64,000 nt of DNA from Timema cristinae. Its lineage: Eukaryota; Arthropoda; Insecta; Phasmatodea; Timematidae. The notes under the pieces are model-generated. The model saw only the letters and a program-made list of their open reading frames with translations, was not told where the DNA came from and did no database searches. Below, one piece after another: positions 21,702 through 31,552 of this stretch. How positions within the stretch are numbered: position 1 is the stretch's first letter; each line of letters begins with the position of its first letter. The translations under genes and the position numbers were made by a program. Where the stretch lies: NCBI GenBank assembly GCA_039000515.1, contig JBCFYV010000100.1, forward strand, positions 52,947,433-53,011,432, in the 5' to 3' direction.

Positions 21702-21966
21702 TGTTATTATTATTATTATTATTATTATTCCTTGTCTTACTACCCGTTTGGGTTGTACGCACTTACGTTAATGTGTAATGGTAGGGTGATTGTAATATAA
21801 ATGGAGGACCTACAGTTTAACGTGGGATCCGAACCAAACGGTGGAGGGCTGGCACTCAGAGGTGAAGTGTTTGTGAATTAGATATATCTGTGCCGGGACC
21901 TAGGATTGAACCCTGGACCTTCAGCACAGAAGTCTGATACCTTACCCCTAGACCGTCAGGTCACCT
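21702..21966 (-). repeat. SINE B, nearly full length
   Basis: A TTA-repeat leader (the reversed TAA tail) is followed by the shared tail and the B body with 'ttaacgtgggatccgaacc'. Then come 'ggattgaaccctgg' (B box) and 'ccctagaccgtcaggtcacc' (A box). The middle of the body has a deletion. Confidence 0.85.
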
Positions 21967-22199
21967 ATAACGTCCTATCATGATACGGCAGTCCCGAGCT
22001 CGAGTTCCGTCCCAACGACATGTTTTGAACCAAACTAGCTTGTCCTACGACTCGTCATTGAACTCTACGAGCAGCTCTCCTCTCTTACGTTTAGGTTTTC
22101 TTAAAATGTAAATTGGAAATTAAATTAATCTAGGTAAAAATAAAATCTTATTTTAATTTTAATCACAAATTTAAAATTCTCTCCTTCAAATATTTTGCT

Positions 22200-22441
22200 A
22201 TCGCCGCGTCTTAATACCTGTTCATGCTACACGCATACGTACTAATTACGATAATGTGTCAGGGATGCAGAGTGTTTAAAAAATAATAAGTGTACCTGCA
22301 TTTACGTAAAGGAAGAGCGAAAAGCATTTATTTAAAAATACTAACTACACACGACTTGTATTTGAACCCCATACTCCCCATCTTTGGCAACCCCAGTCTA
22401 TTTCGAGAGTGACGCGTTAGACCATTCAATCATTGTAGCTA
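22200..22441 (-). repeat. SINE A
   Basis: Reversed copy with the tail 'cgccgcgtcttaatacctgt', body, B box as 'gtatttgaaccccata' and a head containing 'gagagtgacgcgttagacc'. Confidence 0.75.
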
Positions 22442-22502
22442 GTTTTATTTGATTATACATATATATATATTATAAATGTGTGTGTGAATATATGTGTGTG
22501 TA

Positions 22503-23056
22503 CAGGGTATTCGGAAATGCAACGCCTAAACTGCATATATGATTTGTTTGATCGAAAAATAATACAAAATCCCTAAATATTTGCAATCGACAAACTATGC
22601 TAATACCATTAAATTGTGTCCAAAGTTTCGGCGTACAACGCCGGGAGAGCAAAGCTGTTAAGCATGCGTGTACAACAGGTCATATAGGAGTTAGGCACGT
22701 TGCACTGTACATGCAATGATGGCAAGCACTTTCTGTGATGTAGGATCGTTAATGATTACCCTTAGAACGTATTCGCTTTATAGCTGCTGGTGTGTTGTTT
22801 ACTATTAACTGTGGTGTGTTCTGCTGCCTTGCTCCGAGATGTCGAGGTGTGTAGTACCACTCGCCTAACTGCTATGCAACTTGTTGTACAGGCATGCTTG
22901 CACAGCTTTGCTCTCCCGGCGCTGTACGCCGAAATCTGAACACAATGTAATAGTATTAGCGTAGTTTTCTGGATGTAAGTGTATGGGAATTTTGTACTAC
23001 GTTTGGTTCCAAAAATCTATATGTGCAGTTTGGGCGTTGAATTTCCTAACACACTG
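22503..23056. mobile_element. 550-bp foldback element with a CAGGGTATTCGGAAAT end
   Basis: The left arm 'cggaaatgcaacgcctaaac' and the block 'gccgggagagcaaagctgt' return inverted on the right ('acagctttgctctcccggc', 'gtttgggcgttgaatttcc'). Arms exceed 150 bases around a unique centre. The left end is TACAGGG, which suits a TA-inserting Tc1/mariner-type MITE. Both sides are GT microsatellite, so the right duplication cannot be read. A partial copy lies at 59801-59945. Confidence 0.75.
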
Positions 23057-23127
23057 TGTGTGTGTATGTGTGTGTAATGTGTGCATGTGTGTATGTAAAG
23101 AACAGTAAAAAATAATATGGTCTAGTT

Positions 23128-23460
23128 TTAACTATACATTTTGTGTCGAGTTTTTTTTATAAGAGGAACCAAAAGTCGTAAGTGTACCTGACAATGTTTT
23201 TTGTAACGGGGTGTATGTAGCTCGTAGGAAATAAAGAACTGGGGTTTTAAGGGTGGGTCTACGAACAGGCAATTAACGTTTTCAATTGGACCGCGCCGAG
23301 TGCAATCGGGGAGAGACCATGCCCCGAAGACGCTACCCCTGGTATCAATACCACACACTTGACGCGTCTTAATAGACCACTTTTCCTCCGTCCATATTTG
23401 TTTCATGCTAGAGGGGCACAGGCATACATTGGTTTCCTTTCGAGCTGAAATTTGGGTCAA
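23128..23460 (-). CDS. Unidentified 110-residue open frame
   Basis: The frame has balanced composition, including Cys and Trp, and GC content above its surroundings. It is not explained by any repeat I can name, and I recognise no domain. It may be a fragment of a transposase or of a host exon, or chance. Confidence 0.25.
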   Translation of the reverse strand: MTQISARKETNVCLCPSSMKQIWTEEKWSIKTRQVCGIDTRGSVFGAWSLPDCTRRGPIENVNCLFVDPPLKPQFFISYELHTPRYKKHCQVHLRLLVPLIKKTRHKMYS

Positions 23461-23565
23461 CTTTTATAAAATTCAAACATATTAGTTTGCGGTCAACATT
23501 AATAACGTTTTACCATTTTATTAATGTTATTAAATAAGAATTTATGGTACTCTTACTTACTTACT

Positions 23566-23990
23566 CTATGGCATTTGAATTCGATAGTTCATTGCCGCCC
23601 TTACAAAAGTACGCCACATATCCCTTTCCTGAGCTAGTACTACCCAGTCCACCTCATTATACCCTATCTTTTTCAGGTCCATTATAGTGTTATCCTCCCA
23701 TCTGCGTTTAGGTCTTCCCAATGGTCTCTTCCCGTTGGGCTTGCCAGTCAGTACTTTGAACAAGGTTCTAGATTCTCCCATTCGCGCTGATGTCCTGCCC
23801 ACCATAATCTACGAGACTTGATTGTCCTAACAATGTCTTATGATGAGTACAGGGTATGTAGCTCGTAATTATGAAACCTTCTCCACTCCTCATTAGCCTT
23901 ATCAGTTTATGGACCAAATATCTTCCTAAGCAACTTGTTTTCGAACACCCTTAATTTTGTTTTTCTTCGTGTAAGGTAAGAGACCTGGGT
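23566..23990 (-). pseudogene. LINE endonuclease-reverse transcriptase C-terminus, frameshifted
   Basis: Minus-strand segments, read across several frames, are LRVFENKLLRKIFGP, EEWRRFHNYELHTLY, DIVRTIKSRRLWWAGH and then GKRPLGRPKRRWEDN with LAQERDMWR and a stop. This order is the familiar C-terminal end of non-LTR retrotransposon proteins common in arthropods and other invertebrates. The upstream endonuclease and RT catalytic domains are not present in the window, and frameshifts and stops break the frame. It is a 5'-truncated dead copy. Confidence 0.82.
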
Positions 23991-24894
23991 GTTTCACTAT
24001 GGTATTCTTTTTTTTAAGATGAGAGCTCATCGCATCCACTCCAAACCCCCTACCCGCTACGACCTGACGTATGAATGCGTAAAAGTAGATCAAAATGCAA
24101 CTGTAATATATTTAATGCACCTGCATCCGGGATCGAAACCGGCCCCACTATATTTGCAGTTTGCCTTTTCGAAATTTCAACCATGAGAACAGGTGAGATA
24201 CTTCTTTCGAAAGAATGTATTTAATAACAAAAAAACAAATCTCAAATTATAGCTATACCTCCCCGCGGCCTATTTATTTATGGTTTTCAAACCCCCACAA
24301 CCTCTTATTTCGGCCATAGCCCCCTCTATAACCAACTCTTTCATTCTTAAGCTGTTCGTTATTTTTCCACGGCAGAGCCAATCTCAGGGAATTTAATCGT
24401 ACTCACTCTCCATTTTGAATTTCATTATCAGTTTGTAATCATACTGACATTTACATATTCCTTAGAAGAGACTTTCTTGAATCACTTTCCGAAGTAATAT
24501 TGTTGGAGACCTAAAGTTAGCATTTCATTGATTAGCTTACATACAAGTCCTCGTTCTTTATTATCTCACCTTTTTTTTTTCGACTTTTCCAAAGAAATTT
24601 AATTTGGATATGAACCTGAATACATTTACATCTATTTAAATTCATAATAAAAGAAATTTTAAAAATCTATCAAGTTTCAAATCCCTTATTACCAGGGCCT
24701 GGACTTTGATGACATAAAAAAATATCAAAAAATTACATATGAAATGAACTTAAATTTCTAAAAAATTACTTCAAATTTACAACAATAAATAATACCTCGA
24801 AATATGAACAAAAATGCACACAACCAAATCAAACATATGCTCTACAAATGGAAACCAAAAAATGTATATACAATGAAAAGCCTTTAACAACTTA
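23991..24894. other. AT-rich stretch with a reversed tRNA-like scrap
   Basis: At 24115-24165 'ccgggatcgaaaccggcc' looks like a reversed B box. The head is not readable, and the rest is unrecognised AT-rich DNA. Confidence 0.4.
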
Positions 24895-24950
24895 GCAGTC
24901 TATTCTAACACGAGAGTGATGCCTTAGACCATGCGATCAGATCTTCAAAA
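24895..24950 (-). repeat. SINE A head fragment
   Basis: 'cagtctattctaacacgaga' followed by 'gtgatgccttagaccatgcg' matches the reversed A head only. Confidence 0.55.
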
Positions 24951-24954
24951 TATC

Positions 24955-25082
24955 CAAAATTCCAGAAACCAGCTGGGTTAATAACAATACTGGGTGGAGC
25001 TGTCTGTCAGTAGGAGAACAAACAGGGGAGGAGGGAAATACAAATGGCAATACCATGATGAATTAGTAAATTTGATAATGAC
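24955..25082 (+). repeat. Dispersed repeat R1, left part
   Basis: 'ctgtcagtaggagaacaaac' and 'aggggagg...aaatacaaat' match 38310-38395 in order, with 'ccagaaaccag..gggttaata' before them. The second half of R1 resumes near 26300, so a foldback F array and a SINE A appear to have separated the two parts. Confidence 0.55.
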
Positions 25083-25806
25083 ACCCGAACCCCTGGGTGT
25101 CCTGCATCAATATTATACCACTGAGCTATCCAGGGATCAACCCGTGCTTAGCTTAGCTGATAGCTCAGTAGATAGTTCAGTAGATAGCTCTGCGGGTAGC
25201 TCATTGGATAGTTGTACATAGCTCAGTGTATAGCTGTGTATATCTCAGTGGATAGTTCAGTGGATAGCTCAGCGGGTAGCTCATTGGATAGTTGTACATA
25301 GCTCAGTGCATAGCTCAGTGTATAGCTGTGTATAGCTTAGTGTATAGCTCAGTGTATAGCTCAGTGGATAGTTGTACATAGCTCAGTGTATAGCTGTGTA
25401 TATCTCAGTGGATAGCTCAGCGGGTAGCTCAGTGGATAGCTCAGTGGGTAGCTCATTGGATAGTTGTATATAGCTCAGTGTATAGCTGTGTATATCTCAT
25501 GGATAGTTCAATGGATACTCAGCGGGTAGCTCATTGATAGTGTATCATAGCTCGTGTATAGCTTGTATACTCAGTGGATAGTTCAGTGGATAGCTCAGCG
25601 GGTAGCTCATTGGATAGTTGTACATAGCTCAGTGCATAGCTCGTGTATAGCTGTGTATAGTTAGTGTATAGCTTCAGTGTATAGCTCAGTGGATAGTTGT
25701 GCATAGTCAGTGTATAGCTCAGTGGATAGTTCAGTGGATAGCTCAGTAGTAGAACATTGAAATCAGAGCCAGGTGTCCAGGTACGAATCACGTGTCCAGA
25801 TGTCAG
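25083..25806. mobile_element. Foldback F derivative with expanded centre
   Basis: The left arm is a reversed tRNA-like module ('ataccactgagctatccagg'). The right arm is a forward module with 'gatagctcagtagtagaac', a B-box-like 'caggtacgaatcac' and 'gtgtccagatgtca', the ending seen at 60957 and 55416. Between them the usual palindromic spacer is replaced by the A-box array. The homology to 35055-35380 and 60608-60957 lies in the arms. Confidence 0.6.
25150..25750 (+). repeat. Array of tRNA A-box-like units (12 bp and longer)
   Basis: The basic unit 'gatagctcagtg' contains TAGCTCAGTGG, the standard start of tRNA D-arm/A-box sequence. Dozens of units alternate with variants such as 'gatagttgtacatagctc' and 'tatagctgtgtata'. 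A higher-order pattern repeats: 25268-25390 is echoed at 25596-25715 with single-base losses. B boxes are not repeated; only one sits at the right end. Confidence 0.85.
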
Positions 25807-25990
25807 TTATTAAATTTAAGGATATGATACTTGATACTGCCCTATATCCATAACTAAAATATCATTTACATCTTCAAAAGCTCGCTAGTCATGTAAAAAT
25901 TAATTGTACGAGCGTTTGCGTTCCTCCAAGAATACAATGAGTTTTATGACCCCACCCCCTATTAAATGACGTAATTCGATTCATACAGGA

Positions 25991-26250
25991 CCCACTTCGG
26001 TGGCCCGTGGTCTAATGCGCTAATCTGGACTACTAGACCGGACAGCCGATGAGTGGGAGATCAAGGTTCGAATCTCTGTCGGGTTTATTGATTTTGTTTT
26101 TTTCCAAAATGGTTTTCCACTCTCTCTTCACACAAATTCGAGTACACTTCCTTGAAATATAACCTTCATAAAACCTAAAGCCATTAGCTTAATTAATACA
26201 CAAGTATATAACTCGAACGGGTAGTAAGACGTGGTGCTAAAAAAAACCAA
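25991..26250 (+). repeat. SINE A (A1 head), full length
   Basis: Head 'cttcggtggcccgtggtc', B box 'aaggttcgaatctctg', body, and tail 'actcgaacgggtagtaagac' followed by an A-run. Confidence 0.82.
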
Positions 26251-26299
26251 AAAGATCCATGCTGCGTTTCTTATCCCAGCTACCTTTCGTTTCTTGAGC

Positions 26300-26790
26300 A
26301 TTTAGCTATTAATGATAAACCAAAATCATTGGATTTTTGGATTTAAGATTGTAAATTGTCAGCTTTTAAACTTTGTTTACAAGTCTATATCATGTATAAT
26401 GTCCTAGAAAATAGCTTTCTGTTCATTTCAGTTAACATCAAACTCATGTCTTTTAAAGGTTGTGTCAAATTTAACACAACCTCAAGATCCGATCGTCAAT
26501 ATCCTAACAACCTAGGCAGTCCCTTTAAGGCGGAATGTATCAATCACTTAAAGGCTACACGGCTTAAAATACAAAGGTTATTTGTCATTTTCTGGAACTA
26601 CTTCTCTAATCTGTCTAGGCTTATGCTCCCTTTAGATCTTCACCTACAACCACCCTTTACCGTGTCAATAAGAGGGGAAAGAAGACTACAAAACTTATTA
26701 CCTAAAGCTGAAGAGGATATCTCGCCGCTAGTTCTCAAATATCTTAAAATGTTATATTGTGAGCCGGTAAAAAAATCACCGTATTGATTA
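26300..26790 (+). repeat. Dispersed repeat R1, right part, with a 143-codon open frame
   Basis: 'aaaatagctttctgttcatt' and 'cagttaacatcaaactc' align with 38585-38625, and 'ggcagtccctttaag' with 38700. The plus-strand frame 26356-26787 is open for 143 codons, but the homologous region at 38570-38720 is not obviously open. I do not recognise the product, so it may be a decayed element protein or chance. Confidence 0.45.
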
Positions 26791-27514
26791 TAAGAAGGCT
26801 AAAATTCTAAATTCCTTTTTCATCAAGCCCGGTTTAGTAACCCCGTGAATATTAAAAAGTCGTTGACAATGAGCCAATGTCACATTTTTTTTCTATCAAT
26901 AAAACTATAACTATAGGGTTGTTAAAGTAAAAGCGCCCTGTTGGATTATTACGACTTTATTTTGGCGTGAACCATATTTTTAAATAGAGCATCGTAGTAG
27001 GATTTGAACGTCCGCGCGGAAGTTTCTTACTTACCTTAGGCGGCCCCCTTAGATTCAACAGCAATGTGCCGTGCTTTGTTATTCTGTTAATGAAGTCTCA
27101 TCGACGGACGAAATAGAAAAGGGGGAGAGAGAGATAAGTTATATTCCGACAAGGTCTCATTATGTCATACACCGAGTTCCATACGGTCTGTCCGTCTACC
27201 ATCCGGAGTAATAATTGTCCGGTCTTGTTATGGGAGCGAGTCCCTTGAGTCAAAGTACATCTGTGACTCCCCCACAAACAACTCCTCTTTCTAAGGGAAA
27301 CCGGGTAAATAATGATCTTGCTTTCATCTTTGCAAAATATGAAGGTGAATAGGGGGGTGATTTACAAAATAAAGTTAACGTATTTCTATACCCGTCGCGT
27401 TAGAACGGTTTCCCGGGTAGGGAGATGATATTAAGCTTTAGTTTTTACACACATGACTGTTTTCAGCCTGGGTCAGTTTTTTATCTAAGCCTTATTTATT
27501 TCCACTACTGTCTT
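26791..27514. other. Unique stretch with a possible minus-strand splice donor
   Basis: On the minus strand near 27035-27090 a pyrimidine-rich tract and 'cattaacag' precede about 48 bases open in one frame, ending at 'cctaag|gtaagtaag', a strong donor consensus. Too short to call a gene. The 27000-27440 part is GC-richer than its surroundings. Confidence 0.3.
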
Positions 27515-27722
27515 TCTAGGCCTGTCGTAGCTTGATGTGCCTTATAATCTAACTTAAGACTAAGACACGCACAAAATCCCGTTCCCGGCCGTTAATTCAT
27601 CACCGTGAAAGGGTAAACCCACATTTCACCGATGATACATTTTTAGACCGTGCCGGGAATCGAACCTGGGACCCTTAGCTCAATCGATAGACATGCTATC
27701 AACGAAGCTAAGGTGTTGGGTA
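27515..27722 (-). repeat. SINE G with intact B box
   Basis: The minus strand has a tRNA-like 3' half ('agggtcccaggttcgattcc', then 'cggcacggtc'), the body 'catcggtgaaatgtggg', and 'tgatgaattaacggccggg'. It lacks the second-class tail that its relative at 5050-5277 retains. Confidence 0.65.
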
Positions 27723-28474
27723 TTAAACTTTTGTATCAGTGTTAAATAGAAGTCTATTTTGAAAAACCGGGTGCTTTCAATATTTACTCAAGTTCATTGA
27801 CATGTTAAAATAAAGTAATTCGAACAACGCTGTATGAGAACGCCATTGTGAAAGGTAAAAAAAAAAGTCTAAGAATTTCGATGACTCCCAAATCAAGGGT
27901 TATAATATTGAAATTTAAATACCAGTATAGAGATACTAGTGTCAGTAATTAATATGTATCAGTTTCTTTATTTAAAAATGGATTCGAATTTCTATAGGTA
28001 ATTAAATATTGAAAATATATTGTTAAATTCAAGCAACCCCCATTACTTAGTGGTTCCGGAGATACCTCATGAGGTGATGAGGAAAAGATTTTTTTGTCCG
28101 AAATAAATATATGTTGATTAAAAAAAGCTGTGTTACCTAGGTTTAAGTTTCAACAGTTCTTGAGCAAAGGGACATATTTGTACAGGAAAGACTCAGCCAG
28201 ATAATCAAGGTCTGTTGATATCACCAATAGTTGAAAACTAAACTAAACGTATCTACCGTACATTTACTCAAGAACTATCTTATTTGTCTAGAGTATTGAT
28301 CGTATCTATATTATTTTTAAAAAGACAGATGTGGATCACATAGCTTGGCTTATGAATACGTGAATGTAGATCTAGAAGTTTTTCAAATTATCAGATAAAG
28401 TTATTCTTATAGAAATTGGTATTTATATTGATTATATTTATCGAGAGTGACGGCTGAAGATCACATGACTTGAG
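27723..28474. other. AT-rich stretch with a partial tandem duplication
   Basis: 'cacatagcttggcttatgaa' near 28338 and 'cacgtgacttggtttatgag' near 28795 begin similar segments on either side of SINE B, both leading to 'gtttttc' and 'tcagataa'. The pair looks like an old local duplication later hit by the SINE. Confidence 0.4.
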
Positions 28475-28738
28475 TGACCTGGCGGTCTAGGTGTAAGGTA
28501 TCGGACTTCTGTGCTGGGGGTCCGGGGTTCAATCCTCGGTCCCGGCCCAGATTTATCTGATTACCAAACCTTTCCTTCACCTCTGACAAGACATCTTGTG
28601 AATGTGGGGAATGCCAGGCCTCCACCGTGGTTCGGATTCCACGTTAAACTGTAGGTCCTTCATTTCATCTCACAATCACCCTACCATTACACATTAGCGT
28701 AAGTGCGTATAATCCGAACGGGTAGTAAGACGCGGTGC

Positions 28739-28792
<54 letters not shown>
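28475..28792 (+). repeat. SINE B, full length, with long TAA tail
   Basis: Head 'tgacctggcggtctaggtg', B box 'cggggttcaatcctcgg', short-variant body (no 'attaatcacaa' block), shared tail and about 18 TAA units. Flanks 'cacatgacttg' and 'cacgtgacttg' may be an 11-base target duplication with one difference. Confidence 0.9.
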
Positions 28793-28793
<1 letters not shown>

Positions 28794-29108
28794 CACGTGA
28801 CTTGGTTTATGAGTACTCTTTAAGTTGATCAAGTAGTTTTTCTGTCAGATAATACCTATTTTAATAAAACGAAGAGTTTGTCTGTCATGAGCATTGCGTG
28901 ATATCTACCGCACGCAGAGGGCTGACATTTTAAAATTAGTATCCCCTGTGCATAAACATATGTTTTTAAGAGGCCGTAATTTTATTTTATTTTTTCAATT
29001 TTTATTTTTTTATTTTTAAAAACCTTGATCGGAAGAAACACGATTATTTTTTTCTTTCTGTTTGAAACAAAGAAAAGCATTGACCGAGTACTTCTGTTAG
29101 TTTGTTTT

Positions 29109-29360
29109 TTTAAATCCCGTCTTACTACCCAAACGGGTAGTAAGACGGGATTTAAAGTACGCTAATAGTTTTAGGGATTAGGAAGTTATATTTAGAGGAA
29201 GTATACCCACATTTACGTGTAGGGAGATTGGAAAACCATTTTGGAAAAAACTCAATACACCAGACCTATATTCGAACCTCAATCATCCCATCATCGGCTG
29301 TCTAACTACTGCGAGAATAGCGCCTTGGACCATGTGGCCACCGAAGCGGGTCTTTGCTAG
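29109..29360 (-). repeat. SINE A whose tail has become a palindrome
   Basis: The reversed head, B box ('atattcgaacctcaat') and body are ordinary. The 3' end at 29111-29154 is a perfect inverted repeat in place of the usual tail and TAA run; see the separate entry. Confidence 0.8.
29111..29154. repeat. Perfect 20-bp inverted repeat, 4-base loop
   Basis: TAAATCCCGTCTTACTACCC is followed by AAAC and its exact reverse complement. It consists of SINE tail sequence copied in both directions around the natural small hairpin ACCCGAACGGGT. Confidence 0.95.
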
Positions 29361-30189
29361 TTCCTAATAAAACTGGACAATATTATAATTTCTCAAGAAT
29401 CGATACGTATGCGAGGAGCTCACGTAAGAGCACCACCGCCTCGGCTTGATTCCCAATTAGAGGGATCTCCTGGGAAGGAGGAGGAAGGGGGTAGGGGGGG
29501 AGAGGGGTTGGATGTTTGCTTGCCCTTTATATATCTGGCTAGGGAGCACACTGAGTAGGGCAGAATTAATTATACAAGTGTTCCCCCCTTCACCCCTTCA
29601 CTCTACGAGGAAACTGCTTCAGCTGTGAGAGGGTCGGAAGGAAAAGAGAAGTCTTAGGCACTGGTTGGCGCAGAGGACCGGCTTGGCAGCGAAAGAGGTG
29701 CTAGCAAATATATATATATATATGAGCGTTATGGAGCGTCGGCTGTCTGGCAGAAGACTCCACCGCACCAGATGTAGCGAGCGCTCAAGCTACCCCTTAG
29801 CTTTGAATATTGCTTCGGAATAATTCAGACGTCTTTCCCTGACATTCCAACACGTTTTCCTCTTCTTTTTTACAATCCTACAATTTCAACGTCTTCCTTT
29901 TTTTTTTAACGAGAGAGAGATAAAGGGAGGAGAAGTGTTGGAGGAGCTAGTTTCTGAATTTTCATGAGTAGATTCTTTTATTAGTTTTTTTTTTAAGGAA
30001 GCGGATGGGGGAATGCGTGTTATTGAAGTGTTGGGATCTGGCCAGCTTTTACATTTTATTACTTAAGGGTGAGTTTTAATATTAAATCTTTATCAGGGTA
30101 GTAGTATATAGCCATTAGAATAAGTTCATAAATAGTGTTTTGAATACTTGAATATATTGTATTTTATTATATGAATTTTTAGTATCATT
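29361..30189. other. Unique stretch with a GC-rich block and TATA-like runs
   Basis: 29400-29790 is GC-richer than the surroundings and includes 'ctttatatatctgg' and a TA run at about 29708-29722 followed by 'gagcgttatggagcgtcgg'. No frame or splice signal stands out, so a promoter is only a possibility. Confidence 0.3.
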
Positions 30190-30414
30190 TTAATCGGGTT
30201 ATACATATATGATGATTAGTCTAATGGGGTAGAGATGAAGAAGGAAGCATTTTAAAAGGTAATATACCAATATTTGCGTGGAAGGAGATTGGGAAACCAT
30301 TAAGGAAAAGCCGCCCTCGGTAGACCCGACTAGGATTCAAGCCCCCGGTTTCCCCGTCATTAGCAGGCCAGTCTAACACGAGTGTGACGCCTTAGACCGT
30401 TAGAAGCGGGTCTT
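30190..30414 (-). repeat. SINE A (A3 head)
   Basis: Reversed copy with the distal tail lost (starts at 'cgggttatacatatatgatg'), B box as 'ggattcaagcccccgg' and head 'gacgccttagaccgtt'. Confidence 0.78.
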
Positions 30415-30724
30415 TCTTTTAATTCTTGCAACTAATAACTCTTTATTATTATCAACACAATAGAGTGGACACCGAGCCACCGACTCCACGCTCACTCTAG
30501 AGTCATAAGGTGGGGGTTTGGGGGTGACGAGGGTGAGCGAGACGTTCCAGAGGGTGCCAGTGACATCCCCTTCCCCCTCCCATAGACTTCCCGTCTAGAG
30601 ACGTGGATCTCATGTACAAGGGGTTGACGATATCAAATATGAGTGACAGTCTGCAAATTACTACCCTGGTGAGACCCGTCACCGTCATTTCATGAGGGAG
30701 TCCTCTAGTGGGGTTCGTCTTAAC
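30415..30724. other. Unique stretch, nothing recognised
   Basis: Moderate GC content; a short minus-strand frame at 30503-30688 is unrecognised. Confidence 0.35.
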
Positions 30725-31150
30725 GCCTCCTCACTCGTGATGCTCTCTTGATACAACACTCACAAGCTTGTCGCCCTGTTATTGATGCTGGAAAGATTTT
30801 TTTTTCAGGCGTAGCTCTAAAGAAGATAGAAAATCTCCTCACTCCTACTAGTCTCCTAATACAACGCATGCACACTCGTACTCCTGTTATTATTAATAAT
30901 AATGTTGGCAATATCATGCATGGCATTAGAGTAAATAGAACATCCTCTCACTATTTATATTTTCCTAATACAAAATATACCCTCGTCACCCTGTTATCAT
31001 TGTTAGAAATATTTTCAGGGGCTTTGATAGAGTAAATAAATATAACATCTCCTCAATTATGCGTCTCCTAGTCACACACGCTCTCACCACCCTATTAATA
31101 AAGTCGGGAAAACTTTCAGGTACAGTTCTAGAGGGGAACAACTCTTCAGT
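30725..31150. repeat. Degenerate tandem repeat of about 105 bp, 4 units
   Basis: Units share the order 'ctcctcactc', 'ctcctaatacaacgca', 'cgtcaccctgttat' and 'aaatattttcagggg'. Divergence is high, so the array is old. Two opposite open frames cover it and are not considered genes. Confidence 0.65.
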
Positions 31151-31360
31151 CCTGTTGCTCGCCTGATCAACCTACAATGATTGAGCTACTCTACACACAA
31201 TCTTAACTTATGGTTTGGGTATTTTAGCAATAAGTGTTGCTCTCCTGGTTCTAGCTACTCGTATGATATGTTCAAAAAGTGTACGATAAATTGAAAAATA
31301 AAATAATATTATTGATCCTTAGCGAGGCACAATATATTGAAATAGGTCAGAATCAGTTAC

Positions 31361-31552
31361 TACGGTCCAATTTTCGTAAGATATACTTTCACCTATTCAT
31401 ACGTCAAGTCATGTGATCTGCAGCTGTCACCTTTGGTAGATACCTACAGAACAACAACAACAATAATAATAATATAGTAAAATGTTTTCAACGTTATCAT
31501 CAAAAAATATATTTATTTTCTAACCGGTCCTTCTTATGAAAATTGGACCGTA
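31361..31552. mobile_element. TA-flanked MITE with CGGTCCAATTTTC ends
   Basis: Left end TACGGTCCAATTTTCGTAAG and right end CTTATGAAAATTGGACCGTA are inverted with one mismatch, and TA is duplicated at both sides. The interior includes a CAA/TAA microsatellite. A relative with eroded ends is at 8585-8782. Confidence 0.75.
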
